Origin: Cognatazoarcus halotolerans
GTDB lineage: Bacteria; Pseudomonadota; Gammaproteobacteria; Burkholderiales; Rhodocyclaceae
Length of the DNA: 64,000 nucleotides
Direction: 5' to 3'
Assembly (NCBI RefSeq): GCF_009800965.1
Contig: NZ_WUAF01000010.1
Coordinates: forward strand, 1 to 64,000
A program made the position numbers and the translations under genes. Below the pieces are notes generated by a model. The model was not told where the DNA came from, searched no databases, and was given only the letters and a program-made list of their open reading frames with translations. Positions 47,075-58,446 of this stretch are shown in pieces (the stretch's first letter is position 1; each line of letters begins with the position of its first letter).

Positions 47075-47347
47075 GTGAACAAATCCGAACTCATCGACCA
47101 GATTGCGGAGCAGGCCGAAATATCGAAAGCGGCGGCCGGTCGTGCGCTGGATGCTGCGGTAGCGGCAGTGAAACAGACGCTGAAAAAGAACGGAACGGTT
47201 ACGCTCGTCGGATTCGGAACCTTTTATGTTGGCAAGCGCGCGGCTCGAACCGGAAGAAATCCGCGGACTGGAGCGAACATCAAGATCAAGGCTGCAAAGG
47301 TTCCGAAGTTTCGTGCTGGCAAAGGTTTGAAGGATGCAGTAAACTAG
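47075..47347 (+). CDS. hupB: DNA-binding protein HU-beta
   Basis: HU bends and compacts DNA. The 90-residue protein begins [20 protein letters not shown]. It has the conserved core [21 protein letters not shown] including the DNA-contact arm R-N-P. The start codon is GTG with an AGGGGG ribosome site. The position after lon is conserved in proteobacteria. Confidence 0.97.
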   Translation: MNKSELIDQIAEQAEISKAAAGRALDAAVAAVKQTLKKNGTVTLVGFGTFYVGKRAARTGRNPRTGANIKIKAAKVPKFRAGKGLKDAVN

Positions 47348-47378
47348 CGGGCTTGGATCGGGCTGGCGCCTGATCTTC

Positions 47379-47454
47379 GGGTGCTTAGCTCAGTTGGTAG
47401 AGCGTCGCCCTTACAAGGCGAATGTCGGCGGTTCGACCCCGTCAGCACCCACCA
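47379..47454 (+). tRNA. tRNA-Val (TAC anticodon)
   Basis: The 76-base cloverleaf has acceptor arms GGGTGCT and AGCACCC, a D arm GCTC-AGTTGGTA-GAGC, the anticodon loop CTTACAA (anticodon TAC, valine) and a TTCGACC T-loop. The CCA end is encoded. Confidence 0.96.
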
Positions 47455-47462
47455 AATACATT

Positions 47463-47539
47463 GGAGTGGTAGTTCAGTTGGTTAGAATACCGGCCTGTCA
47501 CGCCGGGGGTCGCGGGTTCGAGTCCCGTCCACTCCGCCA
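47463..47539 (+). tRNA. tRNA-Asp (GTC anticodon)
   Basis: The 77-base cloverleaf has acceptor arms GGAGTGG and CCACTCC, an anticodon loop CTGTCAC (anticodon GTC, aspartate) and a TTCGAGT T-loop. The CCA end is encoded. It lies eight bases after tRNA-Val and is probably co-transcribed with it. Confidence 0.96.
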
Positions 47540-47550
47540 CAGTAAATAAA

Positions 47551-47581
47551 CAAAGGCGAACTCAGGTTCGCCTTTGTTTTT
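47551..47581 (+). terminator. Terminator after the tRNA pair
   Basis: An 11-bp perfect stem (CAAAGGCGAAC and its complement) with a four-base loop is followed by TTTTT. It closes the tRNA transcript just upstream of ppiD. Confidence 0.85.
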
Positions 47582-47608
47582 CCTGCCTTCTTTCGATGCT
47601 AATCCGCC

Positions 47609-49501
47609 ATGTTTGATGCCGTTCGAAACAACCGAATCGTGGTCCAGGGCATTCTGGGCTTGATCGTTCTGACCTTTGCGTTTTTTGGGATCGAATCGTA
47701 CCTCGGAAAAGGGAGCGGGGAAAAACCGCTGGCCGAGGTCGCTGGGCAGCCTATCTCCCGAGCGGAATTCGAGCAAGAACTGCGACGGCATCAGGATCGG
47801 TTGCGCGCTCAGCTGGGTGCCGAGGCCGATCTCGAGACTCTTAACTCGCCGGCTGTGCGAGAACAGGTGCTCGACAGCCTCATAAATCGACGGCTACTGA
47901 CAAGGTTCGCGCAGGATCAGCATCTCGCAGTACCGGATGCTCAGTTGCAGGACACGATCGCAAAACTGCCTGCCTTCCAAGAGGAGGGGCGCTTTTCGAA
48001 AGCTCGCTATCAGCAAATTCTTGCCAGCCAGGGCATGACACAGCCTGGTTTCGAGGCGCAGATGAGGCAAGATCTCGCGTTCCAGCAGATTATTGCCGCG
48101 GTCGGTGGTGGCGCCGTCGCTTCCTTGAGCTCGACTAGTCAGTTGCTCGGCTTGCAGCTTGAAGAGCGCAAGATGCGTGTGTCGAATTTCAATGCCGGCG
48201 ACTATGCAAAGGGTGTGGCCGTCAGCGATGAAGAGATTGCCGCCTATTACGACGCAAACAAGGCGCGCTTCGAACAGGCTGCGCGCGCCAAGGCTGAATA
48301 CGTGATCTTCAGTCGTGACGGCCTTCGTGCCACGGTGAAGCCTGAAGAGAAGGATGTGCGTCAGTGGTACGACGCCCACCAGGGCAATTACGGAACGCCG
48401 GAAGAAAGAGGGGCGCGGCATATCCTGATCCAGGTCGCCCCCGATGCGAAACCGGAAGCAGTCGAGGCCGCGAAAGCCAAGGCTGAATCGATTGTCGTGC
48501 AATTGCGCGAGAAGGATGGCAAGAATTTTGCCGAACTCGCAAAAGGCGAATCGCAGGACCCGGGGTCCGCAGCAAATGGTGGGGATCTGGGTAGCTTTTC
48601 GCGTGGAATGATGGTCAAGCCCTTCGAAGATGCTGTTTTTTCGCTCAAGCCGGGTGAAATCAGCGATCCGGTCAGGACGGATTTCGGCTTCCACGTCATT
48701 CAGACTACCTCCGTGAAGCCTTCGAGCATCAAGCCATTCGATGAGGTCCGTGGGCAGATCGAAGACGAGCTTCGCGGGCAGGCTGCCGCACGGAAGTTTG
48801 CGGAGCAGGCTGAGGCATTCAGTAACGTGATTTACGAACAGCCCGATAGCCTCAAGCCGGCGGCAGAGCAATTCAAGCTGGAAATCCATACGACTGACTG
48901 GATTTCGAAAGGAACGCCGGCGCCGGCACCGTTCGACAACAAGCGCCTGCTGGATGCGGTTTTTTCAGCCGACGTTCTCGACAATCATCACAACAGCGAG
49001 GCGATCGATCTCGGTGATGCACGTCTCGTCGCCGCACGGGTGGTCAGCCACGAGCCCGCGAAGCTGCGGCCGATGGAGGATGTCCGCGGCGAGATTGTGG
49101 CTACGCTGACGCACGAGAAGGCGGCCAAGGCTGCCGCGAGCGCGGGTGAGGCCGCCCTCGAGTCGCTCAAGAAGGGCCAGAACGCGGCGCTTGAATTCAG
49201 TCCCGAGCAAAGTGTGCGCCGCGCCGGATCTTCTTTGTCAGCGTCTGCTCTACGCGCGGTGTTCTCTGTCGACTCAAGCAAGCTTCCTGCCTATGCCGGG
49301 GCGGCGACCGCTGACGGATTTCAGATCTTTCAGATCACCGAGGTCAAGCGCGACGAGATCAAGAAAGATGATCCGCGCGTGGTCGCGCTACGCAAGCAGT
49401 ATGAGCAGTTGATCGGCGAGCGGGACCTCGCTGTTTTCCTAAGCGGATTGCGAAAAACCTACGGTGTCGAGATCAATCAAGGCGAGCTGCAGAAGTCTTG
49501 A
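47609..49501 (+). CDS. ppiD: Periplasmic folding factor PpiD (SurA-N/parvulin type)
   Basis: PpiD is an inner-membrane-anchored periplasmic chaperone near the Sec translocon. The 630-residue protein has a short cytoplasmic N-terminus, one membrane helix (about 12-28), a SurA-N-like chaperone domain, and a parvulin domain around residues 260-360 ([32 protein letters not shown]). A C-terminal chaperone region follows. The length agrees with the family. Confidence 0.95.
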   Translation: MFDAVRNNRIVVQGILGLIVLTFAFFGIESYLGKGSGEKPLAEVAGQPISRAEFEQELRRHQDRLRAQLGAEADLETLNSPAVREQVLDSLINRRLLTRFAQDQHLAVPDAQLQDTIAKLPAFQEEGRFSKARYQQILASQGMTQPGFEAQMRQDLAFQQIIAAVGGGAVASLSSTSQLLGLQLEERKMRVSNFNAGDYAKGVAVSDEEIAAYYDANKARFEQAARAKAEYVIFSRDGLRATVKPEEKDVRQWYDAHQGNYGTPEERGARHILIQVAPDAKPEAVEAAKAKAESIVVQLREKDGKNFAELAKGESQDPGSAANGGDLGSFSRGMMVKPFEDAVFSLKPGEISDPVRTDFGFHVIQTTSVKPSSIKPFDEVRGQIEDELRGQAAARKFAEQAEAFSNVIYEQPDSLKPAAEQFKLEIHTTDWISKGTPAPAPFDNKRLLDAVFSADVLDNHHNSEAIDLGDARLVAARVVSHEPAKLRPMEDVRGEIVATLTHEKAAKAAASAGEAALESLKKGQNAALEFSPEQSVRRAGSSLSASALRAVFSVDSSKLPAYAGAATADGFQIFQITEVKRDEIKKDDPRVVALRKQYEQLIGERDLAVFLSGLRKTYGVEINQGELQKS

Positions 49502-49513
49502 GGTAAGCGGAAA

Positions 49514-49541
49514 GGCCGGGGATTCCCGGCCTCTTGTTTTT
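49514..49541 (+). terminator. Terminator between ppiD and fabI
   Basis: GGCCGGG and CCCGGCC form a 7-bp stem with loop GATT, followed by CTCTTGTTTTT. It lies between two convergent genes. Confidence 0.8.
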
Positions 49542-49550
49542 GCAAACCCA

Positions 49551-50345
49551 CTATTGCAACGGCTCTGGATTGCCCAACGCGGCCGTGTTGAAGCCGGCAT
49601 CGACATAGAGGATCTCGCCAGTGATTCCGCTTGCGAGATCCGAGCACAGGAAGGCTGAGGCGTTCCCCACTTCGTCGATGGTGACGTTGCGCCTCAAAGG
49701 GGCATTGTGTTCGTTGTGCGCCAGCAATCTGCTGAAGCTGCCGATACCGGATGCGGCCAGCGTCCTGATGGGGCCTGCGGAAATGCCGTTAACACGGATG
49801 CCCTCGGGTCCAAGGCTGGCGGCCATGTATCTCACCGACGCTTCGAGACCGGCCTTTGCCATGCCCATGAGATTGTAGTTGGGCATCGTTCGCACCGCGC
49901 CGAGATAGGACATGGTCAGCAGACTCGCATTGCGCCCCTGCATGAGCGGACGAGCGGCTTTTGCCATGGCCGGAAAGCTGTAGGCGCTTATTTCCATGGC
50001 GGTGCGGAATGCATCGCGGGAAATGCCGTTCAGAAAATCTCCCTCCAGCGCCTCGCCGGGCGCGAAAGCGATGGAGTGGACGAGGGCGTCCAGGCCGTCC
50101 CAGCGGGCGCCTAGCTGCACGAACAATGCATCGATCTGATCGTCGTCCTGGACGTCGCAGCGAAAGGTCTGCTGGCTGTCGAATTCGGTCGCCATCTTGG
50201 TGACGCGCTCGCGGAAACGCTCGTTCTGATAGGTGAATGCGAGCTCCGCGCCTTCGCGATGCATCGCGCGGGCGATCCCGTACGCGATCGACCGATTGCT
50301 GAGCAGGCCTGCAATCAGAATCCGCTTCCCTGCAAGGAATCCCAT
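49551..50345 (-). CDS. fabI: Enoyl-ACP reductase FabI
   Basis: FabI reduces enoyl-ACP with NADH in the last step of fatty-acid elongation. The 264-residue short-chain-dehydrogenase-fold protein has the nucleotide-binding start [20 protein letters not shown]. The FabI catalytic pair is Y157-K164 (NYNLMGMAK), with Y147 before it. The length is typical. It runs convergently to ppiD. Confidence 0.97.
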   Translation of the reverse strand: MGFLAGKRILIAGLLSNRSIAYGIARAMHREGAELAFTYQNERFRERVTKMATEFDSQQTFRCDVQDDDQIDALFVQLGARWDGLDALVHSIAFAPGEALEGDFLNGISRDAFRTAMEISAYSFPAMAKAARPLMQGRNASLLTMSYLGAVRTMPNYNLMGMAKAGLEASVRYMAASLGPEGIRVNGISAGPIRTLAASGIGSFSRLLAHNEHNAPLRRNVTIDEVGNASAFLCSDLASGITGEILYVDAGFNTAALGNPEPLQ

Positions 50346-50445
50346 GTAGGTTCTCCGCCAAAGACCTGCGGCGGATTATAACGGGCGATGGGTTCAGTCC
50401 TGCCGGCTCGCTGCACGCGGACGAGCTCTCGGATACACTTCGCCC

Positions 50446-52617
50446 ATGCCGATTCGACGACTCCTGCGCAGTTCAATGCTAGGCCTTGCGCTGCTCGGGG
50501 GCTGTGCGGACGTATGGAACAACCCCTATCCTGGTGAGGGGGCCGGCGAAGGCATTCTCTATTCTGCGTTCATAAGCCGTCCAAAGCATCTTGACCCTGT
50601 CCAGGCGTATAGTGAAGACGAAGCGACGTTCCTCTATCAGATTTATGAGCCGCCGCTGCAGTATCACTATCTGAAGCGTCCCTATACGCTTGAGCCGGCC
50701 GCGGCCGCGGCCATGCCGAGCGTGCTTCTGTATGACGCGTCGGGCAAGCGGCTGGCGCCGGATGCGCCGCCACAAAGCGTTGCGTATTCGGTGTATGAGG
50801 TCAGGATCAAGCCGGGGCAGATGTATCAGCCGCATCCTGCCTTCGCAAAGGATGCCGGCGGGAACGCTTTATATCAGTGGCCCGATTCAGAGCGCTTGGG
50901 TGACAGGAAAGCCATCAGCGACTTCTCCGACACGGGAAGCAGAGAGGTGGTTGCAGAAGATTTTGAGTACCAGATCAAGCGGCTTGCGCACCCGCACCTG
51001 CACTCACCGATCCTTGAACTCATGAGCGACTATATCGTCGGCCTGCGGGACTACGCCAAGAAGCTCAGGGATACCGCCGCGGGTGCAGCAAGCGTAGGGT
51101 GGATCGATCTGCGTGAGTATCCCTTGAGTGGAGTGGAGGTGGTTGACCGCTACACCTACCGTATCCGGCTCAACGGGTCCTACCCGCAGTTTCCCTATTG
51201 GTTGGCCATGCCGTTCTTTGCGCCAGTGCCGTTCGAGGTGGATCGATTCTTCGCGCAGCCGGGAATGGCCGAGCGGAATCTGACGCTTGACTGGTGGCCG
51301 GTTGGAAGCGGGCCATTCATGCTTTCGGAAAACAACCCGAACAGCCGCATGGTGTTGGTAAGAAATCCCAACTACCGACGCGACGAAACGTATCCGTGTG
51401 AAGGTGAGCCGGGAGACGAGCGTGCTGGACTGCTTGCAGACTGCGGCAAGGTTCTGCCATTGCTAGACAAGGTGGTGTTTACCCGCGAAAAGGAAAGCAT
51501 CCCCTACTGGAACAAGTTCCTGCAAGGATATTACGATGCGTCCGGCGTGTCGTCGGACAACTTCGACCAAGCCGTACAGATGGGTGGTCAGCATGACGTG
51601 AGTATTAGTGACGAGATGCAGGACAAGGGGATCAGCCTGCTTACGTCGGTAGCACCCACGGTCATGTACATGGGATTCAATATGCTCGATCCCGTTGTGG
51701 GTGGGGCAGGCGAGCGGGCACGCAAGCTGCGCCTCGCAATATCGATCGCGCTCGATCAGGAAGAATTTATTTCGGTATTTCTCAACGGCCGCGGTGTTCC
51801 TGCCATGCATCCCATTCCGCCAGGAATTTTCGGGTACAGGGAGGGAGAGGCGGGCGTCAATCCGTTGGTGTACGACTGGGTCGACGGCAAGCCACGCCGC
51901 AAACCTGTCTCCGAGGCGAGAAAGCTGCTCGCGGAAGCAGGGTATCCCAATGGTCGGGACCTGCAGAGCGGCGAACCGCTCGTGATCTACCTCGATACGA
52001 CGGGGACCGGCGTGGGTGGCAAGGCCCAGGTCGATTGGCTCGCGAAGCAGTTCCGAAAGATCGACGTCCAGCTCGTGGTGCGATCGACCGACTACAATCG
52101 ATTTCAGGACAAGATCCGGAAGGGCAACGCGCAGCTCTTCTACTGGGGCTGGAACGCTGATTATCCCGACCCCGAGAACCTCCTGTTCCTTTTGTACGGC
52201 CCTCAGGGAAAGGTGAAGAGTCACGGTGAAAATGCGGCCAATTACGAGAACCCGGAGTTCGACCGCCTGTTCGAACGGATGAAGGCGATGTCTGACGGGC
52301 CCGAGCGCCAGGCAATCATCGACCGTGCGATCGCGATCCTGCAGCACGACGCGCCTTGGGTCTGGGGTTTCTACGAGAAGGCCTACAGTTTGCAGCACGG
52401 TTGGCTGCACAACCGCAAACCGGGGCGGATGATTCGCAATGGTCTCAAGTATCAGCGTATCGATGGTGAGGCCCGCGCCGTTGCGCGGCGCGAGTGGAAT
52501 CGTCCGGAACGTTGGCCATTGCTTCTGGTCGCTCTTTTGGTGACGGCAATGGGCCTTCCGGCCTGGCTTGATTACCGGCGCCGCGAGCGGGCGACCGCGA
52601 CGGTCAACGAGCACTGA
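50446..52617 (+). CDS. Family 5 extracellular solute-binding lipoprotein with C-terminal membrane helix
   Basis: This 723-residue protein is a peptide-type (family 5) solute-binding component. It has an N-terminal lipobox (ALLGGC, C at about 20). Typical family 5 segments include GSGPFMLSENNPNSRMVLVRNPNY and LFYWGWNADYPDPENLLFLLYGP. Unusually, the C-terminus has a hydrophobic helix (WPLLLVALLVTAMGLPAWL) followed by RRRER, so it may be anchored at both ends. The stop is two bases before the first permease start. Confidence 0.88.
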   Translation: MPIRRLLRSSMLGLALLGGCADVWNNPYPGEGAGEGILYSAFISRPKHLDPVQAYSEDEATFLYQIYEPPLQYHYLKRPYTLEPAAAAAMPSVLLYDASGKRLAPDAPPQSVAYSVYEVRIKPGQMYQPHPAFAKDAGGNALYQWPDSERLGDRKAISDFSDTGSREVVAEDFEYQIKRLAHPHLHSPILELMSDYIVGLRDYAKKLRDTAAGAASVGWIDLREYPLSGVEVVDRYTYRIRLNGSYPQFPYWLAMPFFAPVPFEVDRFFAQPGMAERNLTLDWWPVGSGPFMLSENNPNSRMVLVRNPNYRRDETYPCEGEPGDERAGLLADCGKVLPLLDKVVFTREKESIPYWNKFLQGYYDASGVSSDNFDQAVQMGGQHDVSISDEMQDKGISLLTSVAPTVMYMGFNMLDPVVGGAGERARKLRLAISIALDQEEFISVFLNGRGVPAMHPIPPGIFGYREGEAGVNPLVYDWVDGKPRRKPVSEARKLLAEAGYPNGRDLQSGEPLVIYLDTTGTGVGGKAQVDWLAKQFRKIDVQLVVRSTDYNRFQDKIRKGNAQLFYWGWNADYPDPENLLFLLYGPQGKVKSHGENAANYENPEFDRLFERMKAMSDGPERQAIIDRAIAILQHDAPWVWGFYEKAYSLQHGWLHNRKPGRMIRNGLKYQRIDGEARAVARREWNRPERWPLLLVALLVTAMGLPAWLDYRRRERATATVNEH

Positions 52618-52619
52618 CG

Positions 52620-53597
52620 ATGTTCGGCTATATCGTCCGTCGTGCGCTCTACGCGTTGCCTATCCTGCTCGGCGTGAATCTGCTGACGTTCGCCCTATTC
52701 TTCGTGGTCAATACGCCGGACGACATGGCGCGGATGCAGCTTGGAGCAAAACGGGTCACCCCTGAAGCGATCGAGAACTGGAAAGCTGAACGCGGCTACG
52801 ACAAGCCGCGCTTCTACAACGACAAAGCCTTTGGTGTGAGTAAGTTCACCGATACGATCTTCTACGACAAGTCCCTGAAAATGTTCGCCTTCGAGTTTGG
52901 TGCGGCGGACGATGGCCGTGATATTGCCGAAGAGATACGTAGTCGCATGGTCCCGTCACTCGCGATTGCCCTGCCTACCTTCCTGTTGGGCCTGTACGTC
53001 ACCGTGAGTCTTGCCTTGCTGCTGGTTTTTTTCAGACAGACCGCGCTCGATTTCAGTGGTGTCGTGTTGTGCGTCGCGATGATGTCGGTCTCGAGTCTGT
53101 TCTACATCATCGGCGGCCAGTGGCTTGTCGCCAAAATATGGCAGCTGGTCCCCATATCGGGTTATACGGGCGGTCTCGATGGTGCGCGCTTCCTGATTCT
53201 GCCGGTGCTTGTCAGCGTGGTGGCTGGCATCGGAGCCAACACGCGTTGGTACCGGACCATCTTTCTCGAGGAGGTCTCGCGCGATTATGTGCGCACGGCA
53301 CGGGCCAAGGGGCTCTCGGAACTGCGGGTGCTCTTCCGCCATGTGCTCAAGAACGCCATGATCCCAGTGCTCACCGGGGTGGTGGTGGTCATCCCGCTGC
53401 TGTTCATGGGCAGTCTGCTGGTCGAGTCGTTCTTCGGCATCCCGGGTCTTGGCAGCTACACCATCGATGCGATCAACGCGCAGGATTTCTCGGTGGTGCG
53501 GGCAATGGTCTTCATCGGATCGCTGTTGTATATCGTGGGCCTGTTGCTGACCGACATCTCCTACACTCTGGTCGATCCTCGGGTGAGACTGGAATGA
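52620..53597 (+). CDS. Peptide-type ABC importer permease (DppB/YejB type)
   Basis: The 325-residue membrane protein has six hydrophobic segments. The N-terminal pattern MFGYIVRRALYALPILLGVN is typical of DppB-like permeases, and the EAA loop is RDYVRTARAKGLSELRVLFRH. A longer periplasmic loop (about 33-110) follows the first helix. It forms an operon with the upstream binding protein and the downstream second permease. Confidence 0.92.
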   Translation: MFGYIVRRALYALPILLGVNLLTFALFFVVNTPDDMARMQLGAKRVTPEAIENWKAERGYDKPRFYNDKAFGVSKFTDTIFYDKSLKMFAFEFGAADDGRDIAEEIRSRMVPSLAIALPTFLLGLYVTVSLALLLVFFRQTALDFSGVVLCVAMMSVSSLFYIIGGQWLVAKIWQLVPISGYTGGLDGARFLILPVLVSVVAGIGANTRWYRTIFLEEVSRDYVRTARAKGLSELRVLFRHVLKNAMIPVLTGVVVVIPLLFMGSLLVESFFGIPGLGSYTIDAINAQDFSVVRAMVFIGSLLYIVGLLLTDISYTLVDPRVRLE

Positions 53598-53613
53598 GCG
53601 GGGGCAGAGGCCG

Positions 53614-55014
53614 ATGACTTTCCTGCCGATCATCTTGTGGACGGATGGCGTCATCTTTGCTCTCGTGCTGATTGCCGGCCTGGCGATTCGTCAGATCCGG
53701 AGAAGCCCGCAGTTGCGCGACGCTTGGCGAAAGGTGTTCGCGAAGCCCATCGGCTTTGCCACCTTCGTGGCGCTCGGTTTCTTCGGCGTGATCGGAATCG
53801 TAGATAGCCTGCATTACCGTCCGGCCTTGCCAGCCGAACCAGGGGTGGAAAAGCAGTACTCAGGGGAGGTGCTGAGCGCGCTGGATGCCTTGCTGGCGCC
53901 ATTGCGGCTTAACACCGAGAAGACCTATTCCGCACCGCTGGCCACCAGGTTGTTTGCGCGCGAGACCGTTGAGTTCGAGGGTGGGGGGCAGGCGAGAATA
54001 TTTCCACGTCTGGTGTTTGGCGGCGCGCATCTGGCAAGCGAAGATGAATGGGTGTCCGATGTTCTGAAGCGTGTCTCGGTGGGCCTACTCGTTGGTGGCG
54101 TGCTCACGGGCTTGCTATGGTTGTCCGTAAGGCGTGCCGCCATGAGAGAGAGCCCGCGCGCATCGAGTGCCGATGGTTTACATGCCAGCGCGAGCGAACC
54201 CGAGCCGGCCTGGCGGGCGGCTGTCCTGACGATGGGGGCCTTGCTGGTGGTATCGGCAGTGATCATCTCGCTGGCGAGTGGATATCACGTGTTTGGGACC
54301 GACAAGGTTGGGCAGGATGTGTTGTACCTGACGATCAAGAGCGTCCGCACCGCGCTTGTTATAGGCACATTGACGACACTGGTGATGCTGCCCTTTGCGG
54401 TAGCGCTCGGGATACTGGCGGGTTATCTCGGCGGCTGGGTGGATGATGCGATCCAGTATCTCTATACGGTACTCAACTCGATACCGGGCGTGTTGCTGAT
54501 CGCAGCGGCGGTCCTGATGATGCAGGTTGTCATTGACACCCACCCTGAATGGTTTTCGACTGCGGCCGAACGTGCCGACGCGCGGCTCCTTGCGCTCTGC
54601 GTGATTCTCGGCGTGACCAGCTGGACAGGACTGTGTCGATTGCTCCGCGGCGAAACGCTGAAGCTGCGAGAGCTCGAATATGTTCAGGCCGCCCGAGCGT
54701 TTGGCGTAGGCACCGTCACGATCCTGCACCGCCACGTTCTTCCCAATGTCATGCACATTGTGGTCATTTCGCTGGTCATGGACTTCTCCGGCCTGGTTCT
54801 CGCGGAAGCAGTGCTGTCGTACGTGGGTATCGGCGTCGATCCCAACACCATCAGTTTCGGCACCATGATCAACGCCGCCCGGATGGAGCTCGCGCGAGAC
54901 CCGATGGTATGGTGGTCGCTCGTCGCGGCTTTTGTCGTGATGTTCCTGCTGGTCTTGGCTGCCAATCTGTTTGCTGACGTAGTGAGGGACGTGTTCGATC
55001 CGCGTCGTGTCTAG
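53614..55014 (+). CDS. Peptide-type ABC importer permease (DppC/YejE type), enlarged
   Basis: The 466-residue protein contains the DppC-like core in its C-terminal two thirds (DKVGQDVLYLTIKSVRTAL, EAA loop LEYVQAARAFGVGTVTILHRH, then VLSYVGIGVDPNTISFG). It is longer than the usual 290-350 residues because of an extra N-terminal helix and an inserted soluble domain (about 70-150). The start ATG is 16 bases after the first permease. No ATPase gene follows. Confidence 0.9.
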   Translation: MTFLPIILWTDGVIFALVLIAGLAIRQIRRSPQLRDAWRKVFAKPIGFATFVALGFFGVIGIVDSLHYRPALPAEPGVEKQYSGEVLSALDALLAPLRLNTEKTYSAPLATRLFARETVEFEGGGQARIFPRLVFGGAHLASEDEWVSDVLKRVSVGLLVGGVLTGLLWLSVRRAAMRESPRASSADGLHASASEPEPAWRAAVLTMGALLVVSAVIISLASGYHVFGTDKVGQDVLYLTIKSVRTALVIGTLTTLVMLPFAVALGILAGYLGGWVDDAIQYLYTVLNSIPGVLLIAAAVLMMQVVIDTHPEWFSTAAERADARLLALCVILGVTSWTGLCRLLRGETLKLRELEYVQAARAFGVGTVTILHRHVLPNVMHIVVISLVMDFSGLVLAEAVLSYVGIGVDPNTISFGTMINAARMELARDPMVWWSLVAAFVVMFLLVLAANLFADVVRDVFDPRRV

Positions 55015-55076
55015 CGTCGTGGCAATCGTGAATCTTCCGGCGCACGCCCCGATTGGGGTGAACCACGACCGAGCTG

Positions 55077-55523
55077 TCAGCCTTTGTCCCGCATGAGTCG
55101 CGCTTTTTCGCGCTGCCAGTCGCGATTCTTTTCTACCTCGCGTTTGTCGTATTGCTTCTTGCCTTTTGCCAGGCCAATCGTCGCCTTGATACGACCTCGC
55201 TGGTAGTGCAGATCAAGGGGAACGAGAGCATAACCGGCGCGCTCGACTTTGCCGATGAGCTTGCTGATTTCGGCATGCTTCAACAGCAGCTTGCGGGTAC
55301 GGGTCGGATCGGTCGCGACGTGGGTCGAGGCGGCGGTGAGCGGTGTGATGTGCATACCGATGATGAAGACTTCGGCGTTGCGGATGATGACGTACGCCTC
55401 CTTCAGGTTGGCACGGCCACCCCGGATGGCCTTGACCTCCCAGCCTTCGAGGACGAGTCCTGCCTCGAACTTGTCCTCGATGAAATATTCGTGAAATGCC
55501 TTGCGGTTGTCGATGATGCTCAT
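55077..55523 (-). CDS. smpB: SsrA-binding protein SmpB
   Basis: SmpB binds tmRNA and brings it to stalled ribosomes. The 148-residue protein has the conserved [20 protein letters not shown] start, the OB-fold core and the basic C-terminal tail [18 protein letters not shown]. Start 55523 gives the standard N-terminus. It is divergent from ratA, as in many proteobacteria. Confidence 0.97.
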   Translation of the reverse strand: MSIIDNRKAFHEYFIEDKFEAGLVLEGWEVKAIRGGRANLKEAYVIIRNAEVFIIGMHITPLTAASTHVATDPTRTRKLLLKHAEISKLIGKVERAGYALVPLDLHYQRGRIKATIGLAKGKKQYDKREVEKNRDWQREKARLMRDKG

Positions 55524-55562
55524 CTGCTGTTCTTGTATTCGGCTGTGGACCGCGTCGTTTGC

Positions 55563-55583
55563 GCTAGAATCGCGCATTCTAGC
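55563..55583. promoter_or_regulatory. Dyad in the smpB-ratA divergent promoter
   Basis: GCTAGAAT and ATTCTAGC flank CGCGC as a perfect 8-base inverted repeat. Each arm contains TAGAAT, a good -10 hexamer on its own strand, so the two promoters may overlap head to head. No strong -35 sites are seen. Confidence 0.4.
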
Positions 55584-55606
55584 AGCCGCATGAAGACTTC
55601 AGTTTC

Positions 55607-56041
55607 ATGGCTTCAGTCAAGAAGATCGTTCTCATCGAGTTCACGCCCGCGCAGATGTTCGATCTGGTCGACGCGTGCGAGGAGTATCCACAGTTCCTGC
55701 CATGGTGTGGAGGAACGGAACTGCTTCTGCGCGATGAGCGAACGACGGTAGCGACGCTGCATATCAATTATCACGGTATTCGCAGCCAGTTCACCACGGA
55801 GAACCTGAAGGAACGGCCGGATCGCATGGAGATTCGACTCAGGGAGGGGCCCTTCAAGCATCTGGATGGCACCTGGCGCTTCGGCGCGCTTGGCGACAGT
55901 GCATGCAAAGTGGAGTTCGAGCTCCACTATGAGTTTTCAAGCAAGCTGCTCGAGAAGGTCCTCGGACCGGTCTTCAACCACATTGCCAATACCTTTGTCG
56001 ATTCATTCGTGAAGCGCGCAGGGCGGATCTACCGGAGTTGA
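55607..56041 (+). CDS. ratA: RatA, START-domain ribosome-associated toxin-like protein
   Basis: The 144-residue protein belongs to the RatA/Coq10 family (START-like fold) with the typical motif [19 protein letters not shown]. In E. coli RatA interferes with 70S formation; other members support quinone function. It is coupled with the RnfH-family gene four bases downstream. Confidence 0.93.
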   Translation: MASVKKIVLIEFTPAQMFDLVDACEEYPQFLPWCGGTELLLRDERTTVATLHINYHGIRSQFTTENLKERPDRMEIRLREGPFKHLDGTWRFGALGDSACKVEFELHYEFSSKLLEKVLGPVFNHIANTFVDSFVKRAGRIYRS

Positions 56042-56045
56042 CGGC

Positions 56046-56360
56046 ATGCCGGAAACCATCAACATCGAAGTCGTATACGCGCTGCCGGAGAGGCAGGAGT
56101 TGATCCGTCTACGCCTACATGAAGGGGCGACAGTGCAGCAGGCGATCGAATCGTCCGGGCTGCTTCAGAAATACCCCGATCTTGATCCCGGCAAGGGGAA
56201 TAAGGTGGGTGTTTTTGCGAAACTCACCAAACTCGATGCCGAGCTGCGTGATCGGGATCGGGTGGAAATCTATCGGCCCTTGATCGCTGACCCGAAAGAA
56301 GTTCGGCGCAAGCGGGCTGAAGAAGGCAAGGTGATGAAAAAGGGTGACGGGGATGAATGA
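56046..56360 (+). CDS. RnfH/RatB family ubiquitin-fold protein
   Basis: The 104-residue protein matches the RnfH (RatB) family with beta-grasp fold: [18 protein letters not shown], the [26 protein letters not shown] core, and a Lys/Asp-rich tail. The function is not firmly established. It is in an operon with ratA. Confidence 0.9.
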   Translation: MPETINIEVVYALPERQELIRLRLHEGATVQQAIESSGLLQKYPDLDPGKGNKVGVFAKLTKLDAELRDRDRVEIYRPLIADPKEVRRKRAEEGKVMKKGDGDE

Positions 56361-56378
56361 TCGCCCCCGATCGAATCG

Positions 56379-58389
<2,011 letters not shown>

Positions 58390-58406
58390 GCGTCGTTGCG
58401 GCTTCC

Positions 58407-58426
58407 GAGGCGGCCTTGGCCGCCTC
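58407..58426 (+). other. Hairpin between guaB and guaA
   Basis: GAGGCGGCC and GGCCGCCTC form a perfect inverted repeat with TT in the middle, 17 bases after guaB. No T-tract follows, so it is more likely an RNA-stability or processing hairpin than a terminator. Confidence 0.55.
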
Positions 58427-58446
58427 TATTCATTTCAGAGACTGTA

